Shown piece by piece: positions 1 through 8,690 of a stretch of 64,000 bases of DNA. The position numbers and the translations under genes are program-made. The notes below the pieces were generated by a model. The model was not told the origin of the DNA and made no database searches. It worked only from the letters and a program-made list of their open reading frames with translations. The first letter of the stretch is position 1; the number at the start of each line of letters is the position of its first letter. Source of the DNA: an uncultured Oscillospiraceae bacterium (GTDB lineage Bacteria; Bacillota; Clostridia; Oscillospirales; Ruminococcaceae); assembly GCA_910577565.1 (NCBI GenBank), contig CAJTNJ010000007.1, positions 1 to 64,000 on the forward strand, given 5' to 3'.

Positions 1-121
1 TTGATGTTATTTTTCTTGTTTTTTGTGGTATCATAATAATATAAAATAATATATACAGTCTTTAGGGCAAAGATATAAAGCCTTAAGGACTTTTTTAATA
101 TAACAAAAAGGAGGTAGATGG

Positions 122-469
122 ATGCCAAGGAAACCTAAAGCAATATGCAGATATTTTGGCTGTGAAGAATTGACTAAAGACAGATATTGTGAAAAGCACA
201 GAAGAGAAGTACATAGGCAATACAATAAATATAAAAGGGCGCCAGATACATACAAAAGATATAATGGCAAATGGAGAAACATAAGAAAAAAATATATATC
301 CTCTCACCCACTTTGTGAAAAATGCAAAGATGATAAGATGTTAACCCCTGCAAGTGAAGTTCATCATATCATACCACTGTCACGAGGTGGAACAAATGAC
401 GAAAATAATTTAATGAGCTTATGTAAGAGTTGCCATTCTAAAATAACGGCAAAAGAGAGTTTTAAATAA
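122..469 (+). CDS. HNH endonuclease (phage, packaging-associated)
   Basis: A 115-residue HNH nuclease of the kind that sits beside the terminase genes of many HK97-like phages and helps the terminase cut DNA at the packaging site. The N-terminal third is basic and has Cys/His pairs (CRYFGCEEL, RYCEKH). The HNH core is in the C-terminal half: two CxxC pairs (CEKC, CKSC) frame VHHIIPLSRGG and NDENNLMSLC, which supply the His, Asn and closing His of the fold. The start is an ATG after AAGGAGG. The small and large terminase follow, which supports a packaging role. The family call is firm; the exact role is inferred from position. Confidence 0.9.
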   Translation: MPRKPKAICRYFGCEELTKDRYCEKHRREVHRQYNKYKRAPDTYKRYNGKWRNIRKKYISSHPLCEKCKDDKMLTPASEVHHIIPLSRGGTNDENNLMSLCKSCHSKITAKESFK

Positions 470-479
470 CATTTGATTT

Positions 480-560
480 GCGCCAGGGGGTATGTAAATC
501 TCTACAAATTTAACTAAAAGTATCGGGGATGGGTAATGACATAAAAAGTCGCGAATTCAA
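480..560. other. Candidate phage cos/packaging site
   Basis: A 121-bp non-coding gap separates the HNH gene from the small terminase. It starts with a G-rich run (CGCCAGGGGGTATG) and holds a second one (CGGGGATGGG) near 530. In related phages the cohesive-end or pac site lies at this position. No nick site can be proven from one strand sequence, so this is a positional inference only. Confidence 0.3.
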
Positions 561-590
561 ATAAATTGGTAAAAAGTAAGGAGGACAGAT

Positions 591-1127
591 GTGTCAAAAG
601 ACGGAACGCAAAGAGGCGGTGCAAGAGTAGGCGCCGGAAGAAAACCAAAAGCAATTCATGATAAAATCCTTGAAGGGAATCCAGGAAAAAGGAAACTGAA
701 AATACTAGAAATAATACCAAATAATGCCTTAAAAGGGGAAGAAATGCCAAAACCAAGGGATTATTTAAAAGACAAACAATATAACACAAAAGATTTCTTG
801 GCGATAGATATATTTGAAAAGACGTGTGAATGGTTACAACAAAGAAATTGTCTGTCTTTAATACAACCACAATTACTTGAAGGATATGCAATGACTACAG
901 CAAGGTGGATACAATGCGAACAATGCATTAGCGAATACGGATTGTTAGCAAAACATCCAACAACAGGCAGCGCTGCTCCCTCTCCCTATGTTTCCATGTC
1001 TCAAAATTATTTAAAGCAAGTAAATAACACATGGTATCAAATCTATCAGGTGGTAAGAGAGAATTGTTTAAAAGAATACAGAGGAACGCCACCTCATGAA
1101 GAATGTATGGAGAAGTTATTAGGATAA
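591..1127 (+). CDS. Terminase small subunit (P27 family)
   Basis: DNA-recognition subunit of the packaging motor, 178 residues. The N-terminus GGARVGAGRKPKA is the typical opening of P27-type small terminases. The C-terminal half is helical and polar (YLKQVNNTWYQIYQVVREN), fitting the oligomerisation region of this family. The start is GTG, placed by AAGGAGGA seven bases upstream. The gene lies between the HNH nuclease and the large terminase, the usual order. Confidence 0.85.
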   Translation: MSKDGTQRGGARVGAGRKPKAIHDKILEGNPGKRKLKILEIIPNNALKGEEMPKPRDYLKDKQYNTKDFLAIDIFEKTCEWLQQRNCLSLIQPQLLEGYAMTTARWIQCEQCISEYGLLAKHPTTGSAAPSPYVSMSQNYLKQVNNTWYQIYQVVRENCLKEYRGTPPHEECMEKLLG

Positions 1128-1149
1128 GTGTAAGAGAGGAAAATAAAAG

Positions 1150-2739
1150 ATGAAATTTAGACCTACAAAATTTCAATTAAATACTTCCAAATATGATAAG
1201 GACATGGCCGAAAAAGCCGTGTCCTTTATCAATTGTCTAAAGCACACTAAAGGGCAGTGGTATGGACAGAATTTTCATTTGATTCCATGGCAAGAACAAA
1301 TCATTAGAGATATATTTGGCACACTTAAACAAGACGGATACAGGCAATTTAACACTGCATATATAGAAATACCTAAAAAGCAAGGCAAGAGTGAACTTGC
1401 AGCTGCAGTAGCGTTATATCTCACTTGTGCAGATAACGAACATGGCGGAGAGATATATGGATGCGCATCAGATAGACAACAAGCCTCAATCGTATTTGAT
1501 ATAGCAGTTGAAATGGTAAATCAATGTTTGGCACTGAAATCGAGAATAAAGCCTATATTGTCTCAAAAGAGGCTGATATATAAACCACTCAACAGCTTTT
1601 ACCAAGTCCTCTCATCAGAAAGCTATTCAAAACATGGACTTAATGTTCACGGTGTAGTATTTGACGAACTCCATGCTCAACCTAACAGACAGCTATATGA
1701 CGTTATGGTACACGGAAGCGGTGACGCAAGAAAACAACCTTTATTCTTTCTCATAACTACAGCAGGTAATGATATAAACTCTATTTGTCATGAGGTACAT
1801 AGTAAAGCAAAAGATATACTCAAAGGCAAAAAGAGAGACCCTACTTTCTACCCAGTAATATATGGAGCTGACAAAAGCGATGATTGGACTGATGAAAAGG
1901 TATGGAGAAAGGCTAACCCTTCTTTAGGCATAACGGTTGATATAGAAAAGCTTAAAGTGGCATGTGAAAGTGCAAAACAAAATCCAGCGGAAGAAAATTT
2001 ATTTAGACAGTTAAGACTGAATCAATGGGTAAAACAATCAATACGCTGGATGCCAATGGAAAAATGGAATAAATGTGATTTTGTGGTTGATAAAGAAAAG
2101 CTAAAGGGGCGTGTTTGTTATGGTGGGCTTGATCTATCTACATCAACAGACTTAACTGCATTTGTACTAGTCTTTCCACCGGAAAATGAAGATGATAAAT
2201 ACTATATATTGCCTTATTTTTGGATACCCGAAGAAAACTTAGAAGTTAGAGTAAGACGAGACCATGTACCATATGACGTATGGCAAAATCAAGGGTATAT
2301 ACAAACCACCGAAGGAAATGTAATTCATTATGCATATATAGAGAAAATGATAGATGAATTATCGAAAGAGTACAACATAAAACAGATAGCGTTTGACAGG
2401 TGGGGAGCAGTACAGATAGTGCAAAACTTAGAAGAAATGGGATTTATTGTAATCCCATTTGGGCAAGGGTTTAAAGATATGTCGCCACCCACTAAAGAGC
2501 TTATGCGATTAATATTAGAGAAAAGATTAGCGCATGGAGGCAACCCAGTTCTTTCGTGGAATATGGATAACATTTATATAAGAACAGACCCAGCAGGAAA
2601 TATTAAAGCAGACAAAGAGAAGTCAACCGAAAGGATAGATGGAGCAATAGCACTTATCATGGCGTTAGATCGTGCATTAAAGCACAAAAGTGATGAAAAT
2701 AAAAGCGTATATGATGACAGAGGTTTAGTTGTTTTATGA
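1150..2739 (+). CDS. Terminase large subunit
   Basis: ATPase and nuclease of the DNA packaging motor, 529 residues, full length for the family. The ATPase domain shows a Walker A variant (PKKQGKSE, about residues 77-84) and Walker B (GVVFDELHA, about 169-177), followed by LITTAGND as the coupling motif. The C-terminal RNase H-like nuclease starts at GGLDLSTSTDLTA with its first acidic residue, and AFDRWGA supplies a second. ATG start with GAGAGGAAA upstream. Confidence 0.95.
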   Translation: MKFRPTKFQLNTSKYDKDMAEKAVSFINCLKHTKGQWYGQNFHLIPWQEQIIRDIFGTLKQDGYRQFNTAYIEIPKKQGKSELAAAVALYLTCADNEHGGEIYGCASDRQQASIVFDIAVEMVNQCLALKSRIKPILSQKRLIYKPLNSFYQVLSSESYSKHGLNVHGVVFDELHAQPNRQLYDVMVHGSGDARKQPLFFLITTAGNDINSICHEVHSKAKDILKGKKRDPTFYPVIYGADKSDDWTDEKVWRKANPSLGITVDIEKLKVACESAKQNPAEENLFRQLRLNQWVKQSIRWMPMEKWNKCDFVVDKEKLKGRVCYGGLDLSTSTDLTAFVLVFPPENEDDKYYILPYFWIPEENLEVRVRRDHVPYDVWQNQGYIQTTEGNVIHYAYIEKMIDELSKEYNIKQIAFDRWGAVQIVQNLEEMGFIVIPFGQGFKDMSPPTKELMRLILEKRLAHGGNPVLSWNMDNIYIRTDPAGNIKADKEKSTERIDGAIALIMALDRALKHKSDENKSVYDDRGLVVL

Positions 2740-2783
2740 TAAAAAATAAATATTGTTGTATGTAAAAAACAAGGAGGCATATT

Positions 2784-4019
2784 ATGAATTTTTTAAAAAG
2801 TATATTTCACTCTAGAGATAAACCAAAAAACAGCTATATAAGTGGCGGTACACAGTTCTATTTCGGAAATACCATAAGCGGTAAAATTGTAAATGAAAAG
2901 ACAGCTATGCAGACAACAGCTGTTTATGCCTGTGTGCGGATTCTTGCAGAAGCGATAGCCAGTTTGCCTTTAAACGTATTCAAGTATGCAGAAGATGGAA
3001 GCAAAGAAAAAGATTTTAAACACCCACTATATTATCTACTTCATGATGAACCAAATCAAGAAATGACGGCGTTTGTATTTAGAGAAACGCTTATGTCTCA
3101 TCTGCTTTTACACGGTAATGCTTATGCTCAAATTATACGAAACGGAGCAGGACAAGTAATAGGCCTTTATCCTCTGCTCCCCCACAAGATTACAGTATAT
3201 CGCAACAATAATGGTGAGATATATTACACCTACCAAAGGAGTTATGATGAAAGTTCACACAATGCAAAAGCTGATTATATCTATTTAAAAGATTATGAAG
3301 TACTTCATATCCCAGGACTTGGATACAATGGGCTTATAGGATATTCACCAATAGCAATGGCTAAAAATGCAATAGGCATGACGATAGCATGCGAAGAATA
3401 TGGAGGTTCTTTTTTTGCAAATGGAGCCAGTCCTGGTGGTGTATTAGAACATCCAGGAGTTCTTAAAGATCCAAAAAAATTAAGAGATAGTTGGAATGCA
3501 GTATATCAAGGAAGTAATAACGCACATAAATTAGTAATTTTAGAAGAAGGCATGCAATATAAACAAATAGGCATACCGCCAGAGGAAGCACAATTTTTAG
3601 AGACAAGGAAATTTCAAATAAACGAGATAGCAAGAATGTACCGAATACCACCTCACATGGTTGGAGATTTGGAAAAGGCCTGTTTTAATAATATAGAGCA
3701 ACAATCGTTGGAATTTGTAAAATACACATTAGACCCATGGGTGGTTCGTTGGGAGCAAAGCTTACAAAAATCCTTGCTCTCAAGAGAAGATAAGAAAAAC
3801 CACTCCATTAAATTTAATGTGGACGGTCTGCTTAGAGGTGACTATGCAAGTCGAATGAGTGGATACGCAATAGCACGTCAAAATGGATTTATGAGTGCAA
3901 ATGATATAAGAGAGCTTGAAAATATGAATAAGATACCAAAAGAAGAAGGTGGTGACTTATATCTCATCAACGGCAATATGACAAAAATGCAAGATGCTGG
4001 TTTGTTTTATGCTGAGTAA
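2784..4019 (+). CDS. Phage portal protein (HK97 family)
   Basis: Forms the dodecameric ring at the capsid vertex through which DNA enters and leaves. The 411 residues match the family length. Landmarks are TTAVYACVRILAEAIASLP near the N-terminus, LLHGNAYAQIIRN, and the EIARMYRIPPHMVGD segment (about residues 281-295) typical of HK97-like portals. ATG start with AAGGAGG. A terminator-like hairpin follows directly after the stop codon. Confidence 0.95.
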   Translation: MNFLKSIFHSRDKPKNSYISGGTQFYFGNTISGKIVNEKTAMQTTAVYACVRILAEAIASLPLNVFKYAEDGSKEKDFKHPLYYLLHDEPNQEMTAFVFRETLMSHLLLHGNAYAQIIRNGAGQVIGLYPLLPHKITVYRNNNGEIYYTYQRSYDESSHNAKADYIYLKDYEVLHIPGLGYNGLIGYSPIAMAKNAIGMTIACEEYGGSFFANGASPGGVLEHPGVLKDPKKLRDSWNAVYQGSNNAHKLVILEEGMQYKQIGIPPEEAQFLETRKFQINEIARMYRIPPHMVGDLEKACFNNIEQQSLEFVKYTLDPWVVRWEQSLQKSLLSREDKKNHSIKFNVDGLLRGDYASRMSGYAIARQNGFMSANDIRELENMNKIPKEEGGDLYLINGNMTKMQDAGLFYAE

Positions 4020-4038
4020 TTGAATAATTGAGGTGTGT

Positions 4039-4073
4039 AAAAGTGCTGATTTAAGTCAGTACTTTTCTTTTTT
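4039..4073 (+). terminator. Intrinsic terminator inside the head gene cluster
   Basis: An 11-bp stem (4039-4049 pairing with 4056-4066, one G-U pair, six-base loop) is followed by CTTTTTTT. It lies between portal and protease, within a set of genes normally transcribed together, so it may be a partial terminator or be overridden by a phage antiterminator. Confidence 0.65.
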
Positions 4074-4107
4074 TCAAAATAAGCGTAGACAAAGGAGGGT
4101 GATAAAA

Positions 4108-4833
4108 GTGAACAAGAGAATTAACGATGGTAAATTTTGGAATTTTAGCGAGAATGAAAACAAAGAAAGAACGCTATATCTAAGTGGAGTGATAGCAGAT
4201 GAGGCTTGGCTAGATGATAATATAACACCTAAACAATTTAAAGAAGAGCTTTTAAAAGACGATAAAGATATAACTCTTTGGATAAACTCAATAGGTGGAG
4301 ATGTGCTTTTAGCGATTCAAATTTACAACATGTTAAAAGAATATAAGGGAAAAGTTACAGTAAAGATAGACGCATTAGCGGCAAGTGCAGCAAGTATTGT
4401 GGCAATGGCAGGCGATAAAATATATGTATCTCCTCTTTCAATAATTATGGTGCATAATCCTGAAACTTTAGCAGTTGGAAATAAATATGATATGGAAAAA
4501 GCAGGTGAAATGTTAGATGAAATAAAAGAAGCAATAATTAACGCTTATGAGTGTAAAACAAAACTTGCACGCAACCAAATAGCAGAGTTTATGGATAATG
4601 AGACGTGGTTTAGTGCTAAAAAAGCAGTTGAATTTGGCTTTGCAGACGGTATTTTGTATGAAGAAGATGAAGAAAAAAATCACATAAAAGACGTTGAAAA
4701 AGAAAATAAGAAAGAAACAAATAAAATGATAAATGACTTTATATATAGCTCTAAACTATCAGCAAATATGAATTTATATAAAAAAGACAATGCTTTTAAA
4801 GTATTAAAAGATCGATTAAATCTAATAAAATAA
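4108..4833 (+). CDS. ClpP-like prohead protease
   Basis: Serine protease of the ClpP fold that processes the capsid scaffold during head maturation, about 241 residues. The nucleophile serine lies in ALAASAASIVAMAG and the catalytic His in IMVHNPE; INSIGGDV is the strand that shapes the oxyanion hole. An open frame reaches back to 4033, but that part overlaps the terminator hairpin. The GTG at 4108 has AAAGGAGGGTGAT just upstream and is preferred. The C-terminal tail is Lys/Glu-rich. The capsid gene follows after 12 bases. Confidence 0.9.
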   Translation: MNKRINDGKFWNFSENENKERTLYLSGVIADEAWLDDNITPKQFKEELLKDDKDITLWINSIGGDVLLAIQIYNMLKEYKGKVTVKIDALAASAASIVAMAGDKIYVSPLSIIMVHNPETLAVGNKYDMEKAGEMLDEIKEAIINAYECKTKLARNQIAEFMDNETWFSAKKAVEFGFADGILYEEDEEKNHIKDVEKENKKETNKMINDFIYSSKLSANMNLYKKDNAFKVLKDRLNLIK

Positions 4834-4845
4834 TGGAGGTAAAAA

Positions 4846-6045
4846 ATGAATAAAATCATTGAAATGCGCGAAAAACGCGCCAAATTATGGAATGAAGCAA
4901 AAGAGTTTTTAGATAAGAAACAGAAACAAGGCAAAACTTTAACAGCGGAAGATACTGCTATTTATGAAAAAATGGAAAAAGAAGTAGTTGATTTAGGAAA
5001 AGAGATAGAAAGACTGGAACGTCAAGCAGTTATTGATATGGAACTATCAAAACCTATCAATTCTCCCATTAAAAACAACCCAAATATTAAAAAGAATGAA
5101 TCTAAAACAAAAAGGACATCATCAGAATATAAAACAGAATTTTGGAACATGCTTAGAGGCAAAAGAACAATATATAATGCTCTATCAGAAAACTCAGATA
5201 GCGAAGGCGGTTATTTGGTACCTGACGAGTTTGAGAACACTTTAGTTGAAGCGCTTGAAGAAGAAAACGTTTTTAGAAATCTAGCACATGTTATACAAAC
5301 ATCAAGTGGAGATAGAAAAATTCCAGTTGTTGCAACTAAAGGTACAGCCTCATGGGTAGATGAAGAGGGTTCTATTCCTGAAAGTGATGACGAATTTTCA
5401 CAAGTTTCTATAGGAGCATATAAGTTAGCAACACTAATTAAAGTATCAGAAGAACTTTTAAATGACAGCATATTTAATCTTGAAGGTTACATAGCAAATG
5501 AGTTTGCAAGGCGTATAGGGCGTAAGGAAGAAGAAGCTTTCATAACAGGCGACGGCACAGGTAAACCGACGGGAATTTTAGCAAATAGTGGCGGTGGCAA
5601 TGTGAGTGTCACAACATCAGGCGCTACAACCATTCATCTAGACGAGATTATGGACTTGTTTTATTCACTTAAAGCGCCATATAGAAACAATGCAACCTTT
5701 CTCATGAATGACGCTACCGTTAAAGCAATTAGAAAGCTAAAAGACAATACAGGGCAATATCTGTGGCAACCGTCTGTAACAGCCGGAACACCCGATACAA
5801 TATTAAATCGACCCGTTCTCACCTCTTCATATATGCCAACTTTAGCCGTTGGAAATAAAACTGTTGTGTTTGGAGATTTTAGCTATTATTGGATAGCAGA
5901 CCGTCAAGGAAGAACCTTTAAAAGGTTAAACGAACTCTATGCTGTAACAAGTCAAGTAGGCGTTATAGGAACGCAAAGAGTAGATGGAAAACTGATACTA
6001 CCCGAAGCGGTGCAAATATTACAACAAAAAGGAACGACTAGTTAA
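4846..6045 (+). CDS. Major capsid protein (HK97 fold)
   Basis: Shell protein, 399 residues. Residues 1 to about 95 are charged and predicted coiled coil (MREKRAKLWNEAKEFLDKK), matching the scaffolding delta domain removed by the upstream protease. The mature part starts around SEGGYLVPDEFEN and contains the usual LATLIKVSEELLNDS, EAFITGDGTGKPTGIL and IADRQGRTFKRL segments of HK97-type capsids. ATG with TGGAGG. The stop overlaps the next start (TAATG). Confidence 0.95.
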   Translation: MNKIIEMREKRAKLWNEAKEFLDKKQKQGKTLTAEDTAIYEKMEKEVVDLGKEIERLERQAVIDMELSKPINSPIKNNPNIKKNESKTKRTSSEYKTEFWNMLRGKRTIYNALSENSDSEGGYLVPDEFENTLVEALEEENVFRNLAHVIQTSSGDRKIPVVATKGTASWVDEEGSIPESDDEFSQVSIGAYKLATLIKVSEELLNDSIFNLEGYIANEFARRIGRKEEEAFITGDGTGKPTGILANSGGGNVSVTTSGATTIHLDEIMDLFYSLKAPYRNNATFLMNDATVKAIRKLKDNTGQYLWQPSVTAGTPDTILNRPVLTSSYMPTLAVGNKTVVFGDFSYYWIADRQGRTFKRLNELYAVTSQVGVIGTQRVDGKLILPEAVQILQQKGTTS

Positions 6046-6353
6046 TGAGTTTGCTCTGCAAAGTTAAAGCAAACTTGATAGTTGAGCATGACAAAGACGA
6101 TAATCTTTTACAGAGCTATATAAAAGCCGCTGTGAGTTATGCTGAAAGCTATCAACATTTAACCAAGGGATTTTATACCGATAATCCCATCCCACCTACA
6201 ACCGAGCAGGCAATCATCATGCTTGTTTCACATTTTTATGAAAGCAGAGACGGTTCTACGGGTGGTTTTTATGCCGACAGTGTACAAGCAGGAGGGCAAG
6301 TATGGAATACTGTAAATTTGCTTTTGCGCTTAGATAAAGAGTGGCCGTTATGA
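6045..6353 (+). CDS. Head-tail connector (gp6-like)
   Basis: Small helical adaptor below the portal, 102 residues. The AVSYAESYQHLTKGF and AIIMLVSHFYESRDG helices are typical of the HK97 gp6 / phage DNA-packaging connector family. It is translationally coupled to the capsid gene (TAATG) and overlaps the next gene by four bases. Confidence 0.8.
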   Translation: MSLLCKVKANLIVEHDKDDNLLQSYIKAAVSYAESYQHLTKGFYTDNPIPPTTEQAIIMLVSHFYESRDGSTGGFYADSVQAGGQVWNTVNLLLRLDKEWPL

Positions 6354-6703
6354 GCATTGGAAGAATGAATACTTTTATTGACATTATAGAAGTCGAAAAT
6401 GTAAAAGACAAAGAGAGTTTTTCAATTACAAATGATAAGATAATAGCTTCTGTAAGGGCATATATGGAGGAAAAAAGTGGCACGGTAAGATGGGCAAACA
6501 GAGCTTCTTTTACTAGTGCTACTGTTCTTTTTCGATTTCGAGTCATACCAGGTATTAAAGTTACCACAAAGCATGTAATTGTATGTTGTAAAGGACGCTT
6601 TAAAATAGAAAACGTAGAAGATGTTAATGGAAGAAAAATGTACATAGAGATACTGGCAAGAAAGGATGAGCCAAATGGCGAAAATGGATATCAAAATGAA
6701 TGA
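6350..6703 (+). CDS. Head closure / head-tail joining protein
   Basis: About 117 residues. MSIGRMNTFIDIIE, the central beta-rich RAYMEEKSGTVRWANRA and FRFRVIPGIKVTTKHVI followed by FKIENVEDVNGRKMYIEI are the pattern of SPP1 gp16-type stopper proteins. A GTG nine bases upstream is possible, but the ATG at 6350 overlaps the preceding stop as ATGA and is the likelier start. Confidence 0.8.
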   Translation: MSIGRMNTFIDIIEVENVKDKESFSITNDKIIASVRAYMEEKSGTVRWANRASFTSATVLFRFRVIPGIKVTTKHVIVCCKGRFKIENVEDVNGRKMYIEILARKDEPNGENGYQNE

Positions 6704-7142
6704 CGATGGCTTTTTAGTCAGGCTATCAAAACTTGCGGAAAAAACAGACGACGTAGCAAAACTAGCTTTAAAAGAAGGAGCGCAAGTTGTGTATGCAAAA
6801 GTAAAATCCAATTTAGCTTCCGTTTCAGGAAAAGGAACAAAATACCCTTCTAGGTCAACAGGTGAACTTATAAATGCGCTAGGTATATCGCCAGTTAAAG
6901 TGGATAAAAACGGTAATTACAATATCAAAATTGGCTTTGCAGAACCACGGAAAAATAAGTATAAGGCTAAGAAAAAAAGAAGTTATTATAATATAACAAA
7001 TGCAATGCTTGCAAATATCTTAGAGTATGGTAAGTCAGGACAGCCTCCTAAGCCCTTTTTAAAATCGGCAGTTAGAGCAACTCAAAATTCCTGTATGCAG
7101 ACGATAAAAGCAAAATTCGATAGTATAGTAAAGGAAAAGTAA
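6675..7142 (+). CDS. HK97 gp10-like tail/neck protein
   Basis: About 155 residues. It shows ALKEGAQVVYAKVKSNL, a basic middle and the closing pattern NILEYGKSGQPPKPFLKSAV, which is the hallmark of HK97 gp10 family proteins (PxPFLxPA-type ending). It sits at the head-tail interface. Two in-frame ATGs exist (6666 and 6675); AAAGGATGAG is correctly spaced for 6675. It overlaps the preceding gene by about 29 bases. Confidence 0.8.
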   Translation: MAKMDIKMNDDGFLVRLSKLAEKTDDVAKLALKEGAQVVYAKVKSNLASVSGKGTKYPSRSTGELINALGISPVKVDKNGNYNIKIGFAEPRKNKYKAKKKRSYYNITNAMLANILEYGKSGQPPKPFLKSAVRATQNSCMQTIKAKFDSIVKEK

Positions 7143-7143
7143 T

Positions 7144-7488
7144 ATGGACATTTTAGAAGAATTAAGCAACATACTAAAAGAAATTGATATACCAATAGAA
7201 ACAGGTGTGTTTACAAATACCCCGCCCAAGCAGTATTTAGTGTTAACACCTATAGCTGAATGGGGCGCTTTTTATGCTGATAACAGGGAGAAAATCAACA
7301 GACAAGAGGTACGAATATCGCTGTTTAGCAAATTTAATTACATTAAACCTAAAAATGAAATTATTCAGCTTTTAAAAGAGGCAGATTTCAGTTTAAGCGA
7401 TAGAAGATATATAGGACGAGAAGATGATACAGGGTATTATCATTTTGCAATAGACGTTACTAAAGATTATTTAATAGAGGAGGAATAA
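7144..7488 (+). CDS. Tail completion protein
   Basis: 114 residues. The order, size and pattern (KQYLVLTPIAEWGAFYADN, QEVRISLFSKFNY) match tail terminator / completion proteins that cap the tail tube before joining to the head. It starts two bases after the preceding stop and is followed by the major tail protein, the usual neighbour. Confidence 0.7.
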   Translation: MDILEELSNILKEIDIPIETGVFTNTPPKQYLVLTPIAEWGAFYADNREKINRQEVRISLFSKFNYIKPKNEIIQLLKEADFSLSDRRYIGREDDTGYYHFAIDVTKDYLIEEE

Positions 7489-7491
7489 GAC

Positions 7492-8085
7492 GTGTCAGTA
7501 ATAGGTCTTGATAAATTATATTATGCAGTCATAACCGAAGATAAAGATGGCAATGAAACCTATGCAACGCCTGTAAAGCTTGCTAAGGCAATAACTGTTG
7601 AGTTATCAATAGAATTGGCGGAAGGAACCCTTTATGCAGATAACAGTGCGGCAGAAGTCATAAAAGAATTCAAAAATGCAACATTAAAACTGGGAATAGA
7701 CGATATAGGAATAAAAGCAGCGGAAGTTTTAACAGGCGCGAAGATAGACGATAACAAAGTGCTAATCTCTACAAGTGATGATGGAGCAAAAGCTGTAGCT
7801 ATTGCGTTTAGAGCAAAGAAATCAAACGGCAAGTTTCGTTATTTCTGGCTATATCGCGTCAAATTTGGAATTCCGGAAAACAACCTGACAACAAAGGGTG
7901 ACAACATTGAATTTGCAACACCGACCATTGAAGGAACGGTAACTAGACGCAATAAAGAAGATAGTAAAGGCAATCATCCGTGGAAAGCGGAAGTAAATGA
8001 GGACGACGAAGGCGTACCATCTGACATTATTGGAAATTGGTACCGTGAAGTATATGAACCAATCTATGACACTCCAACAACTTGA
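7492..8085 (+). CDS. Major tail protein (phi13 family)
   Basis: Tube-forming subunit, 197 residues. SVIGLDKLYYAVITEDK, LYADNSAAEVIKEF, and AFRAKKSNGKFRYFWLYRV followed by TPTIEGTV are characteristic of the phi13 / TIGR01603-type tail tube proteins of Firmicutes phages. GTG start behind GAGGAGGA. The stop codon overlaps the ribosome-binding site of the tail assembly chaperone gene. Confidence 0.85.
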   Translation: MSVIGLDKLYYAVITEDKDGNETYATPVKLAKAITVELSIELAEGTLYADNSAAEVIKEFKNATLKLGIDDIGIKAAEVLTGAKIDDNKVLISTSDDGAKAVAIAFRAKKSNGKFRYFWLYRVKFGIPENNLTTKGDNIEFATPTIEGTVTRRNKEDSKGNHPWKAEVNEDDEGVPSDIIGNWYREVYEPIYDTPTT

Positions 8086-8098
8086 GGAGGTAAATAAT

Positions 8099-8473
8099 AT
8101 GGACGATAGATATAGCACAATCAAAATTGATGATAAAGAATACAAATTAATACTCACCACTTTAGCAACAAAAGAGATTGGCAAAAGATATGGTGGACTT
8201 GAAAAGCTAGGCGATAACCTTATGAAACCTGAAAATTTTGAACTGGCAATATCAGAAATTTCATGGCTTATTATGACTCTTGCCAATCAAAGTATTATGG
8301 TAGAGAATTTGAAAAATCCAAATGAAAAACAAGAACTTTTAACGCAAGAATACATTGAACTTATGACAACCCCAACAGACCTTTCTAGATATAAGGACGC
8401 AATTATGGAGGCATTTCAAAAAGGCATAAAGCGCGAGATACAAAGTGAGGAACAAAAATCAAAAAACAAGTAA
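8099..8473 (+). CDS. Tail assembly chaperone, short form (G-like)
   Basis: 124 residues from an ATG after GAGGAGG; an in-frame upstream extension to 7997 is rejected because it lies inside the tail protein gene. It sits between tail tube and tape measure genes, the fixed place of tail chaperones (lambda gpG analogue). MDDRYSTIKIDDKEYKLILTT starts a compact domain seen in Firmicutes phage chaperones. The last codons cross a slippery heptamer that allows a longer fusion with the next frame. Confidence 0.8.
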   Translation: MDDRYSTIKIDDKEYKLILTTLATKEIGKRYGGLEKLGDNLMKPENFELAISEISWLIMTLANQSIMVENLKNPNEKQELLTQEYIELMTTPTDLSRYKDAIMEAFQKGIKREIQSEEQKSKNK

Positions 8474-8510
8474 GTCGAACAAGTGATGGTGAATTGTTTG
8501 TTCGACTTAT
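8461..8510 (+). promoter_or_regulatory. Programmed -1 ribosomal frameshift signal
   Basis: The heptamer A AAA AAC lies at 8461-8467 in exactly the 0-frame of the short chaperone. It is followed after three bases by a perfect 12-bp stem (8471-8482 with 8498-8509, 15-base loop), whose base contains the 0-frame stop TAA. A -1 slip moves ribosomes into a frame open to 8670. Slippery site, stem and conserved gene position agree, so this is a strong call. Confidence 0.9.
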
Positions 8511-8670
8511 CTATTATGGAACAGTTCATTTAAACAAAAGCAAAGAGGAAACATGGCTTACACCTATAGGAGAACTTTTGGATTTATGGGAATGTCATAA
8601 ACAGTTTTTGGGTATCGCAAAGGTTAAACAAGAAGCATATATAGACCAAATCATACCATTTGGGATTTAA
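8467..8670 (+). CDS. Tail assembly chaperone, T-like extension (frameshift product)
   Basis: 67 codons in the -1 frame relative to the short chaperone, with no suitable start codon of its own near its 5' end. Joined to the first 123 codons of the preceding gene it would give a fusion of about 190 residues (lambda gpGT analogue). The peptide has a short DGELFVRLIYYG opening and EETWLTPIGELLDLWECHK, resembling the T-like partners of other Gram-positive siphoviruses. Expression depends on the frameshift at 8461-8467. The tape measure gene follows. Confidence 0.8.
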   Translation, partial: QVSRTSDGELFVRLIYYGTVHLNKSKEETWLTPIGELLDLWECHKQFLGIAKVKQEAYIDQIIPFGI

Positions 8671-8690
8671 AGAGAAAGGATGGTTAAAAA

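Noticed and set aside
1..121. Possible late promoter before the HNH gene
   Set aside because: TTGTTT with an 18-base spacer and TATAAA is weak in such AT-rich DNA; not enough to annotate.
4033..4107. Upstream extension of the prohead protease
   Set aside because: It covers a terminator hairpin and has no good ribosome-binding site; the GTG at 4108 has an excellent one.
8471..8509. Perfect 12-bp hairpin read as a terminator
   Set aside because: There is no T run after it, and its position behind a slippery heptamer and over the stop codon fits a frameshift stimulator instead.
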